Source of the DNA: Microthrixaceae bacterium
GTDB lineage: Bacteria; Actinomycetota; Acidimicrobiia; Acidimicrobiales; Poriferisodalaceae
Length of the DNA stretch: 64,000 nt
NCBI GenBank assembly: GCA_011523825.1
Contig: WTFX01000029.1
Coordinates: 157,920-221,919, forward strand
Direction: 5' to 3'
Of this stretch, positions 27,658 through 35,923 are shown one piece after another (position 1 is the first letter of the stretch; the number at the start of each line of letters is the position of its first letter). The notes beneath the pieces were generated by a model. The model saw only the letters and a list, made by a program, of their open reading frames with translations, was not told the DNA's origin and made no database searches. The position numbers were made by a program, and so were the translations under genes.

Positions 27658-28812
27658 ATGACCCTCACCATCACGAGCGAGGCGGACACTTGGCGTCGAG
27701 ACACGGCAGCGGGGCGCTGGTACGGGCTGGGTCGGTACTACGCGATGTTCCCGCGTGGCTTCCTCCACGACGTCATCAGCCACCTCACCAGCCCGAATGA
27801 TCTGGTACTCGATCCCTTTTGCGGGCGAGGAAACGCCCCCTTTGTTGCGACCGTCCTGGGTCGGCGGGCTCTCGCTGTCGACATCAATCCCATCGCGTGG
27901 CTGTACACGGCTGCCAAACAAGACCCCGCGCCCGAGGTCGACGACGTAACGGCGCGCCTCGACGAACTTGCCAGGAGCCAGCGCCCCACCGATCAGCGCT
28001 CGCGGCATCGCTTCGAGACGATGGCATGGGCACCTCAGGTTCGCGGCCTCCTTCGGGCGGCCCGCCGCGACTTGCAATGGAGGACATCCGTAGTCGACCG
28101 CACGCTCATGGCCTTCATCGCTCTCCACATGCAGGACAAACTCGGCAGCGGATTGTCAAATTCCCTCTCGCCGACCATCGCGCTCTCGCCCGAATACTCC
28201 GTCGAATGGTGGACTGAAGCCGACATGGCACGGCCACCCGATGTCGACCCTGTCGCGGTGCTCAAGGACAAGATCCGCCGGCGCTACAAGTACGGCATCC
28301 CTGCCCAAGCAACCAGCGAGGTACTCCTCGGCGACTCGCGCACCGAACTCCCAAGGCAACCCGCCAGCGAGGCCATGCTCCTGGTCACGTCACCCCCCTA
28401 CTGCGGCGTCACCGACTACTGGAACGACCACTGGCTGCGTCTCTGGCTCCTCGGGCACCAATTTGGCCAGGATTGGAAGAGAACCTCGAAATTCTCCCAC
28501 CAGATGGCCTACCGGGAACTCATCACCCCTGTCTTCCGGGAATCCGACAGGATCCTCCGCGACGAAGCCACGATCTTGGTTCGCAGCGACCAGCGACGCA
28601 GGACTGCTGATCTCTGCATTGCCGCAATCAGAGAAGTCTGGCCCGATCGGCAGCTGCTCCAGCTGCCGACAAGTGCCACCCTCGCTGGCACCTCCAACGG
28701 CCACGGCCGGGGCGGCACCAAGTCCAGAGAGATTGACTTCCTTCTCCCTGGCCCAGGCGCAGACAGCTGGGCGCGCAGCAGAGGATTCCGTCGCGTGGAA
28801 GCATCAGGCTGA
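27658..28812 (+). CDS. Orphan DNA methyltransferase (N4/N6 type, TSPPY motif)
   Basis: A 384-residue AdoMet-dependent methyltransferase of the amino-methylating DNA type. Motif I is DPFCGRG at 52-58, followed by the acidic AVDINP that should bind the AdoMet ribose. Motif IV is TSPPY at 244-248; the SPPY form is commonest in N4-cytosine enzymes but also occurs in N6-adenine ones. The order AdoMet-site, about 185 residues, catalytic motif leaves the middle as the probable target-recognition region. No endonuclease, specificity subunit or phage gene lies next to it. It is 37 bases downstream of the FN3 gene and may share its transcript. A related RNA methylase cannot be fully excluded. Confidence 0.78.
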   Translation: MTLTITSEADTWRRDTAAGRWYGLGRYYAMFPRGFLHDVISHLTSPNDLVLDPFCGRGNAPFVATVLGRRALAVDINPIAWLYTAAKQDPAPEVDDVTARLDELARSQRPTDQRSRHRFETMAWAPQVRGLLRAARRDLQWRTSVVDRTLMAFIALHMQDKLGSGLSNSLSPTIALSPEYSVEWWTEADMARPPDVDPVAVLKDKIRRRYKYGIPAQATSEVLLGDSRTELPRQPASEAMLLVTSPPYCGVTDYWNDHWLRLWLLGHQFGQDWKRTSKFSHQMAYRELITPVFRESDRILRDEATILVRSDQRRRTADLCIAAIREVWPDRQLLQLPTSATLAGTSNGHGRGGTKSREIDFLLPGPGADSWARSRGFRRVEASG

Positions 28813-28839
28813 TTGCTCTGCCCTATCTGCGATGCTGGT

Positions 28840-28856
28840 TCGCCGATGCTCGGCGA
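28840..28856 (+). promoter_or_regulatory. Stable hairpin abutting the ribosome site of the LLM gene
   Basis: TCGCCGA (28840-28846) and TCGGCGA (28850-28856) form a perfect 7-bp stem on a three-base loop. The stem ends inside the purine-rich GAGGAG (28855-28860) that precedes the ATG at 28865. It could terminate the methyltransferase transcript or modulate initiation of the LLM gene. Confidence 0.45.
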
Positions 28857-28864
28857 GGAGTCTC

Positions 28865-29701
28865 ATGAAGTTCGGTTTCACCGTGCCCAACAACTTCGGT
28901 GTCGACGACCCTGCTGACGTCGTCGGCTTGGCGGTCCAGGCCGAGGAACTCGGCTTCGACTCGGTGTGGGTGAACCACCACGTCCTCAATGTCGGCTACG
29001 TGTGGGACCGGCTGGGCGAGCGTCCCTATCACGATGCGCTGGTGACGCTGACGTGGATGGCCGCCCGCACCTCCCGGGTGCGGCTGGGCACGAGCGTGCT
29101 GGTGATGCCGTACCTGCACCCGATGGTGCTGGCCAAAGAACTGGCGACGCTCGATCGCCTGAGCGGAGGTCGTCTGGTGGTCGGCCTAGGCGTCGGCAGC
29201 CTGCCCGAGGAGAACGAGCTGCTGGGGGTGGGCTACGACGACCGGGGTGCGCTCAGCAACGAGTTCATCGAGGTGCTGAACCTGCTGTGGACGCAATCCA
29301 GTGCCGACTTCGACGGCACGCACTACTCCTTCAAGGGCGCTGTCAGCTCGCCGAATCCGCTGCAGCAGCCCCGTCCGCCGATCCTGATCGGCGGCAACCG
29401 CCCGCCTGCGCTGCGCCGGGTGGGTCAGCTCGGCGACGGCTGGCATCCGATGATGCTGGCTCCCGAGAGCGTCGCGAAGCGCCTTCCGGTCATCCGCGAG
29501 GCTGCCGAGTCGGCGGGTCGCCCCGGCATCCCCGCCGAGGTCTCGGTGCGTTTGGCCGCCGACAAGCTCACGCCAGCTCTGGCAGCCGAGTACGCGTCAG
29601 TCGGCGTCGACGAGTTGGTCATCTCGTGGAACACCGGCGATGTCGCCGTGATCAGCGATGGGCTCGCTGCTTTCGCCGCAGAGCACGGCATCGGTCGCTG
29701 A
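28865..29701 (+). CDS. LLM-class, probably F420-dependent, oxidoreductase
   Basis: A 278-residue luciferase-like TIM-barrel oxidoreductase beginning MKFGFTVPNNFGVDDPADVV. It has FDSVWVNHHVLN, RVRLGTSVLVMPYLHPMVLAKELATLDRLSGGRLVVGLGVG and PPILIGGNRPPALRRV. The ATG at 28865 follows GAGGAG. The in-frame stretch upstream is a shadow of the methyltransferase and should not be included. It is the third LLM enzyme of the window. Actinobacterial genomes often hold many with different substrates, and nothing nearby defines this one. Confidence 0.88.
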   Translation: MKFGFTVPNNFGVDDPADVVGLAVQAEELGFDSVWVNHHVLNVGYVWDRLGERPYHDALVTLTWMAARTSRVRLGTSVLVMPYLHPMVLAKELATLDRLSGGRLVVGLGVGSLPEENELLGVGYDDRGALSNEFIEVLNLLWTQSSADFDGTHYSFKGAVSSPNPLQQPRPPILIGGNRPPALRRVGQLGDGWHPMMLAPESVAKRLPVIREAAESAGRPGIPAEVSVRLAADKLTPALAAEYASVGVDELVISWNTGDVAVISDGLAAFAAEHGIGR

Positions 29702-29708
29702 CAGCGAG

Positions 29709-29736
29709 CACGCCGTCAGCTGCCGAGTTCGGCGTG
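29709..29736. terminator. Hairpin between convergent LLM and DUF6159 genes
   Basis: CACGCCG (29709-29715) and CGGCGTG (29730-29736) form perfect 7-bp arms in the 66-base convergent gap. The enclosed 14 bases can themselves pair in part (GCCGA). A bidirectional terminator is plausible; no T tract follows. Confidence 0.5.
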
Positions 29737-29767
29737 GACTCCTGCGCAGCGGCGCCGGTCGACTTGG

Positions 29768-30598
29768 CTACTTGGTGCGGAACGAGTCGCGCATCTGGTT
29801 CACGTCATAGCCGCCGTGCGCCACACCGTCGGTGGCGTACTCGTAGAGCGCTGTCTTGAAGTAGAGCCCCAAGGCACTGACGACCACGGTGACGGCGAGC
29901 ACTCCAGCCACGCCCACCACGATGCCGATGATGGTGCCCACGCCAGGCACCAAGGTGGCGATCAGGACGGCAACAATGATGATCGGCAGCGACAGCACAA
30001 AGCTGAGCAGCCCGAACCCGGCTTGAGAGATCAGATTCTCGCCCCACGTGCGCCGCACCAAGGACATGGACTGCTTGACACTGGCGAATGACCGGTAGTC
30101 GTCGATGATGATGGCCGGCACCACGAGATAGGTGGCGACGCCCCACGCAGCTTCGGCGAGGAAGGTGAGCATCTGGCCCAGCCAGCCCATGCGCTCCCGC
30201 AGGAAGCGCAGCAGCAGGCCGACGGTCATGGTGATGAGGGCCCAGCCGAGCAGGCTCGGCAGCCGCGTCGCAGCCTTGCCCATGGCGCTGCGCACGGTGG
30301 GGTCGCCGCCGGTCATGCGCTCGTGCGCTCCGGCTACCAGCGCACCCTCGAAGAAGATCACCGATGCTGTTGCCACGAACGCGAACACGAGCCCGAGCAC
30401 CGCTGCGCTGCCGCCGAGGCTCTCGGTTCCCCCATCGGCGTCGAAGCTGCCGGTCACAAAGCCGACCACGGCCGCCGCCGCCACGATGGCGAGGATGGTC
30501 AGCATGCTGAGAACTGGCAGCCACAGCAGCTCGCGGTCCTGCTTCAGCAGCGACCACGAGGTTTTCGTCAGCCGCCAAGTGTTGGCGAATCGACCCAT
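29768..30598 (-). CDS. DUF6159-like integral membrane protein
   Basis: A 276-residue membrane protein without a known function. The N-terminus MGRFANTWRLTKTSWSLLKQDRELLWLPVLS, ending in the first membrane segment, is characteristic of the DUF6159 group in actinobacteria. Five or six hydrophobic segments follow, including LIIIVAVLIATLVPGVGTIIGIVVG-like stretches near the C-terminus. A conserved-looking cytoplasmic loop DDYRSFASVKQSMSLVRRTWGENL precedes them. The C-terminus is short and hydrophilic. There is no operon partner: the gene is convergent with the LLM gene and 102 bases from the DMT transporter stop. Confidence 0.7.
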   Translation of the reverse strand: MGRFANTWRLTKTSWSLLKQDRELLWLPVLSMLTILAIVAAAAVVGFVTGSFDADGGTESLGGSAAVLGLVFAFVATASVIFFEGALVAGAHERMTGGDPTVRSAMGKAATRLPSLLGWALITMTVGLLLRFLRERMGWLGQMLTFLAEAAWGVATYLVVPAIIIDDYRSFASVKQSMSLVRRTWGENLISQAGFGLLSFVLSLPIIIVAVLIATLVPGVGTIIGIVVGVAGVLAVTVVVSALGLYFKTALYEYATDGVAHGGYDVNQMRDSFRTK

Positions 30599-30648
30599 CT
30601 CGATACTCCTCGCTCGTCAGTTCCCAGTGTGCGCTGAGCGTACCGAAG

Positions 30649-30661
30649 CGCTGTCACAGCG
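30649..30661. promoter_or_regulatory. 13-base palindrome upstream of the DUF6159 gene
   Basis: CGCTGT (30649-30654) and ACAGCG (30656-30661) are perfect 6-bp arms around one base. The site is 51 bases upstream of the DUF6159 start codon. Such compact symmetry suits a dimeric repressor operator, but no linked regulator gene supports it. Confidence 0.3.
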
Positions 30662-30700
30662 AAGGCCGGCCTCGGGCGCCTGCAGGGCGGATTGACGACC

Positions 30701-31654
30701 TCAGCGAGCTCCGCTCGCCGACTCTGGTGCGCGCCCCGCACCGGCCGGCGTGCGGATCACCATCGCCACCGAGAACAGCACGACGGCGCCTCCCAGGAAC
30801 TGCATGGGCGTGACCGGCTCGGCATGGATGAGCCATGCCGTTCCCACCGCCACGATGTGCATGGCGAGGACGTACAGCGAGGAGCGGGCTACCTCGATGT
30901 GGCCGTGGCACCACGTCATCAGCACATGGCCGAATACCCCGGTGACAAAGGCCACGATCACGATCCACAGCCAGTCCAGCCCGCCGAACTCGAAGAACTG
31001 GCTCGGTGTCACCATCAGCAGCGTCGGCAGCACCGCGGCCACGAACGACCAGAAGTTGATTCCCGCCATCCACTCGATCGGATCCACATCGGTGGCCGCT
31101 CTGGCCATCCGGGTCAGGACGAAGTACACGGTGAAGGTCAGCACCGACATTGCGGTGAGGAACAGCCCGAATCCGCTGGCGCGGAACTCGCCGCCAGCAC
31201 CCATGATCACGCCGACAGCGCCCGCCACTCCGATCAGCGTGAAGAAGATCTGACGAACACTCACCCGGTCGCCGAAGATCGGGCCCACCAGCGCCAGGAG
31301 CATGGCCGGCTGCAGGGCCATCATCACCGACATCACCGAGATGGTCACTTCCTGCACCGCAGCGAAGACGAAGACCATATTGATGCCGAATGACAGCCCC
31401 GGCAGCGCCGTCTGGGTGAACACCCGACGCGACAGCCACCGGCCTCGCAGCGCCAGCACCAAGAGCAGGAACGGCGTGGACATGCCGAATCGGATGAAGG
31501 CGCTCACCATCGCCGGTGCGGTCAACAGCTTGGAGACCGGCGGCCCGAGACCCCACGAGACAACAACGAGGCCCATGACCAGCAACGGCAGCGCGCTGCC
31601 GGTGGTGCGGACCGCGGCCACGCCAGCCGACCGGTCCTCGATGGGCTCGCTCAT
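30701..31654 (-). CDS. EamA/DMT-family transporter
   Basis: A member of the drug/metabolite transporter superfamily, with ten hydrophobic segments in two EamA repeats. The first helix is LPLLVMGLVVVSWGLGPPVSK. The repeat boundary near VIMGAGGEFRASGFGLFLTAMSVLTF starts the second EamA unit. I place the start at the ATG at 31654 (317 residues). The frame is open up to a GTG at 31798, but those 48 residues are low-complexity and not typical of the family, and neither start has a convincing ribosome site. It could export amino acids or other metabolites. The gene is divergent from the SDR at 31924. Confidence 0.85.
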   Translation of the reverse strand: MSEPIEDRSAGVAAVRTTGSALPLLVMGLVVVSWGLGPPVSKLLTAPAMVSAFIRFGMSTPFLLLVLALRGRWLSRRVFTQTALPGLSFGINMVFVFAAVQEVTISVMSVMMALQPAMLLALVGPIFGDRVSVRQIFFTLIGVAGAVGVIMGAGGEFRASGFGLFLTAMSVLTFTVYFVLTRMARAATDVDPIEWMAGINFWSFVAAVLPTLLMVTPSQFFEFGGLDWLWIVIVAFVTGVFGHVLMTWCHGHIEVARSSLYVLAMHIVAVGTAWLIHAEPVTPMQFLGGAVVLFSVAMVIRTPAGAGRAPESASGAR

Positions 31655-31923
31655 CGCCGGCGCTGCTGCCCCGTTGAGCGATTTGCCGGTGCCGCCAGAG
31701 CGACCAATGGCGGGTGCGACGACGAACACAGCGCCATCGCTCACCGGGACGGGGGCTGCGTGACCGCGCTGCGTCGCGCCCGGGTCCGATCCCTCCACCA
31801 GAGCGAGGCTAGGGGCGTCGGGCGACGCAGGCCGAGAATCGCCCAGCCGTTGCGAGCCGCGTGGCAGCGGCCCAATACGCTGCGGACCGCAGGCAGCCCA
31901 GCACGCGACGCAAGGGGAACGAC

Positions 31924-32730
31924 ATGAATGACGACGCCGGCTCCGACGACTCCGAATCCGTGACCGGCCTGGCGCCGCAGTGGTCAGCCGATCTCAGCGG
32001 GCAGACGGCATTCGTCACCGGCACCACGTCGGGTCTGGGCCGCCGGTTCGCCACGGTGCTGGCTGCGTGCGGCGCCAGCGTGGCGATCTGCGGCCGGCGT
32101 GTCGAGCGGCTCGACGCTCTGGCAGCCGAACTGGAGGCTGACGGCGGCACTGTGCTGCCGATCCCGCTGGACGTGACCGACACCGAGGCGCTGTTCGGGG
32201 CCGTTGCCACCGCCGAAGAGCAGCTCGGCACCGTGCAGATCCTGGTGAACAATGCCGGCAAGCCCGATGCCCGCCTGGCGCTCAAGATGGACCCGGCTTT
32301 TGTCGACGAGATGATCGCCACCAACCTCACGTCGCTGTTCCACCTCTCGTGCGAGGTGACCCGCCGATTGGCAGCGGCAGAGCTGCCCGGGCGCATTGTG
32401 AACATCTCGTCGGGGGCTGCATTCAGGGCGCCGCTGGGCACGGCGATGTATGCGATCACCAAGAGCGCCGTCGTGCGCATGACCGAGGTGCTGGCGCAGG
32501 AATTCGCCCGCTACAACGTGAACGTCAACGCGATCGCCCCCGGGGCGTTCGAGAGCGAGATGATGGACGGCATGCTCGAGCGCATGGGCGACATCACCAA
32601 GATGTTCCCCCGCCGGCGTCTCGGCAAGGCCTCCCAGCTCGACTCGACGCTGCTGTATCTGGTGTCACCGCTGTCGGATTTCGTGTCGGGCACCTGCATC
32701 ACCGTCGACGACGCCCAAGGCGCCGGCTGA
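31924..32730 (+). CDS. Short-chain dehydrogenase/reductase
   Basis: A 268-residue classical SDR. The cofactor loop is VTGTTSGLGRRFATVL and an Arg in ICGRRVERL suggests NADP preference. NNAG, the catalytic Ser in NISSGAAF and the Tyr-x3-Lys pair in MYAITKSAVVRM are present. The protein ends with the usual GTCITVDDAQGAG tail. ATG at 31924 follows AAGGGG; about 20 N-terminal residues before the fold are acidic and Ser-rich. Only four bases separate its stop from the PhyH gene, so translation is probably coupled and the two enzymes may act in sequence on one substrate. Confidence 0.88.
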   Translation: MNDDAGSDDSESVTGLAPQWSADLSGQTAFVTGTTSGLGRRFATVLAACGASVAICGRRVERLDALAAELEADGGTVLPIPLDVTDTEALFGAVATAEEQLGTVQILVNNAGKPDARLALKMDPAFVDEMIATNLTSLFHLSCEVTRRLAAAELPGRIVNISSGAAFRAPLGTAMYAITKSAVVRMTEVLAQEFARYNVNVNAIAPGAFESEMMDGMLERMGDITKMFPRRRLGKASQLDSTLLYLVSPLSDFVSGTCITVDDAQGAG

Positions 32731-32734
32731 ACTC

Positions 32735-33745
32735 GTGACCACGCCCGCCACGAGCGCCAGCGATCGCACCGACGCCGACGCCATAGGCGCCGACTGCCGC
32801 ACTGACGCCGACGCCATAGGCGCCGGCATTGCTGACCTCGATGCGGCGGTCGAGCACTGGCAGGAGCACGGCTGGGTGCTGGTGGACGGGCTGGTGCCGA
32901 CCGCGGACATCGACCACGCGGTCGAAGAGCTCTGGGATCTCTACCCGCGCCCCGAGGACTTCCACGGTGACGACCCGACTCATCGCGAGCAGTTTGTCGG
33001 CACCAGCTTCAATCAAGGACACAGGTTCCCCAAGGCCGACGACGAGGGCCCTGCATTCCGCTCGAAGCAGTTCCTGGGGCACATCCTGTTCCCGTACAGG
33101 TCGCCACGGCTGAACCGGCTCCAGGTTCACCCCAGCGTCATCGGCTTCGCCCGCCAAGCCATGGGAACGCCCGACATCCGCATCTACCAGGCCCGCATCT
33201 GGGGCAAGTACACCGGTGTCACCAACTACGAGCAGCCGTTCCACCAGGACCGCAACCACAACGTCGTGCCGGATCGCCTCGAACCCGGCTGGTGGAACCT
33301 GGAGGGATTCCTGTACCTCAGCGACGTCGAGGACGACGTGGCGCCGACAGAGATCGCCGGCGGCCCGCCCGATCCCGCCCTGCCCTATGAGGGGCCGCCC
33401 GATGGCGAGCGGATCTCGGCTGCCGGACGGCGCGGCAGCTACCTGGCGTACCGGCCCGACGTGTGGCATCGCGGCGTCAACCTGACCAGGCCGGGCGGCA
33501 GCCGGTTCCTCATGAGCGCCTCGTTCAAGCCCGGCGGCGCCGACTGGATCGGCTACGACAACGTGCAGCCAGTCTCGACGGCCCGGCCGTGGTCGTCATT
33601 CGCTGCCACCTGCACACCCGACGAACTGGCACTGTTCGGCGCCCCGCTCCCTGGCCACCCCTACTGGACCGCTGAGCTGGTGGACGCCCTCGAGCGCCGC
33701 TACCCCGGAATCGACGCCTCCCCCTGGCGCGACGCGCTGAGCTGA
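32735..33745 (+). CDS. Phytanoyl-CoA dioxygenase (PhyH) family protein
   Basis: A 336-residue Fe(II)/2-oxoglutarate oxygenase of the PhyH family, which hydroxylates acyl-CoAs and many small molecules. The iron-binding triad is visible: HxD at H170 and D172 (FHQDRNHN) and the distal H245 in DVWHRGVN. R254 of TRPGGSR-like context is a candidate 2-oxoglutarate anchor. The core begins near VEHWQEHGWVLVDGLV. The first 30 residues hold an imperfect 11-residue tandem repeat (TDADAIGA twice). GTG is the start, four bases after the SDR stop. Substrate is unknown. Confidence 0.87.
   Translation: MTTPATSASDRTDADAIGADCRTDADAIGAGIADLDAAVEHWQEHGWVLVDGLVPTADIDHAVEELWDLYPRPEDFHGDDPTHREQFVGTSFNQGHRFPKADDEGPAFRSKQFLGHILFPYRSPRLNRLQVHPSVIGFARQAMGTPDIRIYQARIWGKYTGVTNYEQPFHQDRNHNVVPDRLEPGWWNLEGFLYLSDVEDDVAPTEIAGGPPDPALPYEGPPDGERISAAGRRGSYLAYRPDVWHRGVNLTRPGGSRFLMSASFKPGGADWIGYDNVQPVSTARPWSSFAATCTPDELALFGAPLPGHPYWTAELVDALERRYPGIDASPWRDALS
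32771..32825 (+). repeat. 33-base in-frame tandem repeat at the 5' end of the PhyH gene
   Basis: Identical 22-base stretches occupy 32771-32792 and 32804-32825, giving a 33-base period and the repeated peptide TDADAIGA. The period is a multiple of three, so copy number could vary without breaking the frame. It lies outside the catalytic core. Confidence 0.75.
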
Positions 33746-33806
33746 CAACCCTGCGGCGCTGGTGAGGCAGGAAGGCGAGCATGGCCGCGCAGTAGCGTCG
33801 GCGGCC

Positions 33807-34730
33807 ATGAGCTTTTTCGGACCTGATCACTTCGAGACCATCACCGACGGCCTGATCTTTCCCGAAGGACCGGTGGTGCTGCCCGACGGTTCCGTGGCCG
33901 TAGTCGAGATCGGTCGGGGCACCATCACCCGCGTTGATGTTTCCGACGGCCGCAAGGACATCCTGGCCACGCCAGGCGGCGGGCCCAATGGCGCCGCGCT
34001 GGGGCCCGACGGGGCGCTGTACGTGTGCAACAACGGCGGCTTCGAGTGGATCACCGTGCGGGGACGCACCGTGCCCGGCGAGGTGGCATCCGACTACACC
34101 ACCGGCCGCATCGAGCGCATCGATCTTGAGACCGGCGAGGTGGACATCTTGTATGCAGACGTGAACGGTGTGTCGCTCAAGGGACCGAACGACATCATGT
34201 TCGACTCCACCGGCGGCTTCTGGTTCACCGACCACGGCAAGACCCGCACCCGGGACCGGGACCGCGGCGGCCTCTACTACGCCAAGGCCGACGGCAGCCA
34301 CATCGAGGAGATCGCGTTCCCGATGGACGGGCCCAACGGCGTGGGCATCTCCCCAACCGAAGACCGGGTGTACGTGGCTGAGACGTTCCAAGGCGCGATG
34401 TTCGCCTTCGACCTCGAAGCGCCGGGAAAGGTGGCCGCCGGGGTGCCGGCCCGAGGCTGGTTCCTGGCCCGTCCGGCCGGTCGCAAGTACTTCGATTCGC
34501 TGGCGATGGATGCCGAGGGCAACGTGAGCGTGGCCACCATTCTCACCGGCGGCATCAGCACGTTTACCCGCGACGGCCAGGAGCTGGAGTTCGCCCCCAC
34601 CGACGACTCGGCCACCACCAACATCTGCTTCGGCGGCGACGACATGCGCACGGCGTATGTCACCCTGTCGGGCACCGGCCGCCTCGCCGTCGGCGAGTGG
34701 CCCCGCCCCGGCCTGAGGCTGCCCTTCTAG
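33807..34730 (+). CDS. SMP-30/gluconolactonase-family protein
   Basis: A 307-residue beta-propeller of the SMP-30/gluconolactonase family. Landmarks are LIFPEGPVVLPDGSVAVVEIG with the metal-ligand Glu, GPNGAALGPDGALYVCNNGG, LKGPNDIMFDSTGGFWFTDHGKT and MDGPNGVGISPTEDRVYVAET. The repeated PNG and DG turns mark the blades and the metal site. The ATG at 33807 precedes MSFFGPDHFETITDGL; a longer form from 33762 is possible but lacks family sequence. No signal peptide is seen. It follows the SDR-PhyH pair after 61 bases and precedes the LacI regulator on the same strand. A lactonase role in sugar-acid or cyclitol breakdown is reasonable but unproven. Confidence 0.88.
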   Translation: MSFFGPDHFETITDGLIFPEGPVVLPDGSVAVVEIGRGTITRVDVSDGRKDILATPGGGPNGAALGPDGALYVCNNGGFEWITVRGRTVPGEVASDYTTGRIERIDLETGEVDILYADVNGVSLKGPNDIMFDSTGGFWFTDHGKTRTRDRDRGGLYYAKADGSHIEEIAFPMDGPNGVGISPTEDRVYVAETFQGAMFAFDLEAPGKVAAGVPARGWFLARPAGRKYFDSLAMDAEGNVSVATILTGGISTFTRDGQELEFAPTDDSATTNICFGGDDMRTAYVTLSGTGRLAVGEWPRPGLRLPF

Positions 34731-34791
34731 CGCCGAGCCTCTCCCTGGCTGAACACGGTTCATCCAAGCAGGACATCCCCGCTGATCGTCC

Positions 34792-34820
34792 CGAATTGGC
34801 CGTTCAGTACCATCGAATTG
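34792..34820. promoter_or_regulatory. Paired CGAATTG sites and a nearby palindrome upstream of lacI-type gene
   Basis: CGAATTG occurs at 34792-34798 and again at 34814-34820, 22 bases apart, about two turns of the helix. A short palindrome, TGAAC-ACG-GTTCA, lies at 34750-34762. All are within the 121-base gap before the regulator gene at 34852. They are candidate autoregulatory operator elements; support is weak. Confidence 0.25.
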
Positions 34821-34851
34821 ACAGCCTTCGCAGCAGCCCTCGAAGGGACTC

Positions 34852-35883
34852 ATGCCCGTCAACAAGCAGAGCGGCAAACGACAGGGTGGCTACCCCACCA
34901 TCAAGGACATCTCGGAGCACGCCGGTGTCTCGAAATCGCTGGTGTCGCGCGCCCTGCGCGGCGAGGGTCACGTTCGCGACAGCACACGCCAGCGCATTCT
35001 GGAGTCGGCCGCTGAACTGGGCTACCGGGCGCACGCCGGCGCTCGGTCGCTCGCGGGCTTGAGCAGCGGGACCATCGGGTTTGTCATCACCGGGCTCTTC
35101 GATGCGTTCTGGGGCGAGGTCATGTTCGCCGTGGACCAAGAAGTCAGCCGGCGCGGCATGCGAACGCTGTATCTGTCGAGCCCGCCCGACGTGCGCAGCG
35201 AGCGCGAGGTGATCGAACGGATGCTCGAGTACCGGGTGGACGGCCTCGCACTGGGGCTGCTCGGTCAGCGTGATGCGGCCGAACTCGAGGAATACGCGGA
35301 TGTCCTGCCGGTCTTGGCGCTGATGTACGACCTTCGATCCGATCGATTCGACACGCTCGTCACCGATGATGAAGCGGCCATGGCGTCGGTGGTCCGTCAC
35401 CTGGCCGAGCTGGGTCACAGCGACATCGCGCTCATCGGCGATGCCGAGATGCCGAACGTGGCCGCACGCACCCGCGGCTACACGAATGAGATGGAACGGC
35501 GGGGATGCTCCCAGCACGTCTCGTTCGAGCCGGCCGGTTTCCTGCAATCGGACGGATACGAGGCGGCGGACAAGCTGTTGCGGCGTCCGAGGCGACCGAC
35601 GGCCATCGCCTGCGTCAACGATGCTCAGGCGCGAGGCGCCGTGCTCGCTGCGGTCGACGCCGGCCTGGACGTGCCTGGCGACATCAGCATCACGGGCTTC
35701 GATGACTCGCTGTACGCCGTCGCAGGCGTGCCCCGATTGACCACCGTGAGGCTGCCCCGATCCGATATCGGGCAGACAGCGGTCAGCATGCTCGCCGACC
35801 GCATGAACGGGCGCGACACCGCGCTCGTGTCGGTGCTGCACGCTGAGCTGGTGGTGCGGGACTCGGCCGGTCCGGTTCGCTAG
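34852..35883 (+). CDS. LacI-family transcriptional regulator
   Basis: A 343-residue LacI/GalR-type repressor. The N-terminal helix-turn-helix and hinge read YPTIKDISEHAGVSKSLVSR, then RQRILESAAELGYRAHAGARSL, so binding to a palindromic operator is expected. The sugar-binding domain resembles periplasmic binding proteins and contains GIV-like IGFVITGLFDAFW and DISITGFDDSLYA. The start ATG follows GAAGGG. It converges with the seven-gene inositol operon (35924-45221) and is the only regulator in the area, so control of that operon by inositol or a derivative is the obvious hypothesis. Confidence 0.92.
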   Translation: MPVNKQSGKRQGGYPTIKDISEHAGVSKSLVSRALRGEGHVRDSTRQRILESAAELGYRAHAGARSLAGLSSGTIGFVITGLFDAFWGEVMFAVDQEVSRRGMRTLYLSSPPDVRSEREVIERMLEYRVDGLALGLLGQRDAAELEEYADVLPVLALMYDLRSDRFDTLVTDDEAAMASVVRHLAELGHSDIALIGDAEMPNVAARTRGYTNEMERRGCSQHVSFEPAGFLQSDGYEAADKLLRRPRRPTAIACVNDAQARGAVLAAVDAGLDVPGDISITGFDDSLYAVAGVPRLTTVRLPRSDIGQTAVSMLADRMNGRDTALVSVLHAELVVRDSAGPVR

Positions 35884-35923
35884 GGGCTTCGCAAAGCGAC
35901 CGAGCTGCATCGCCTCTGGCCGC

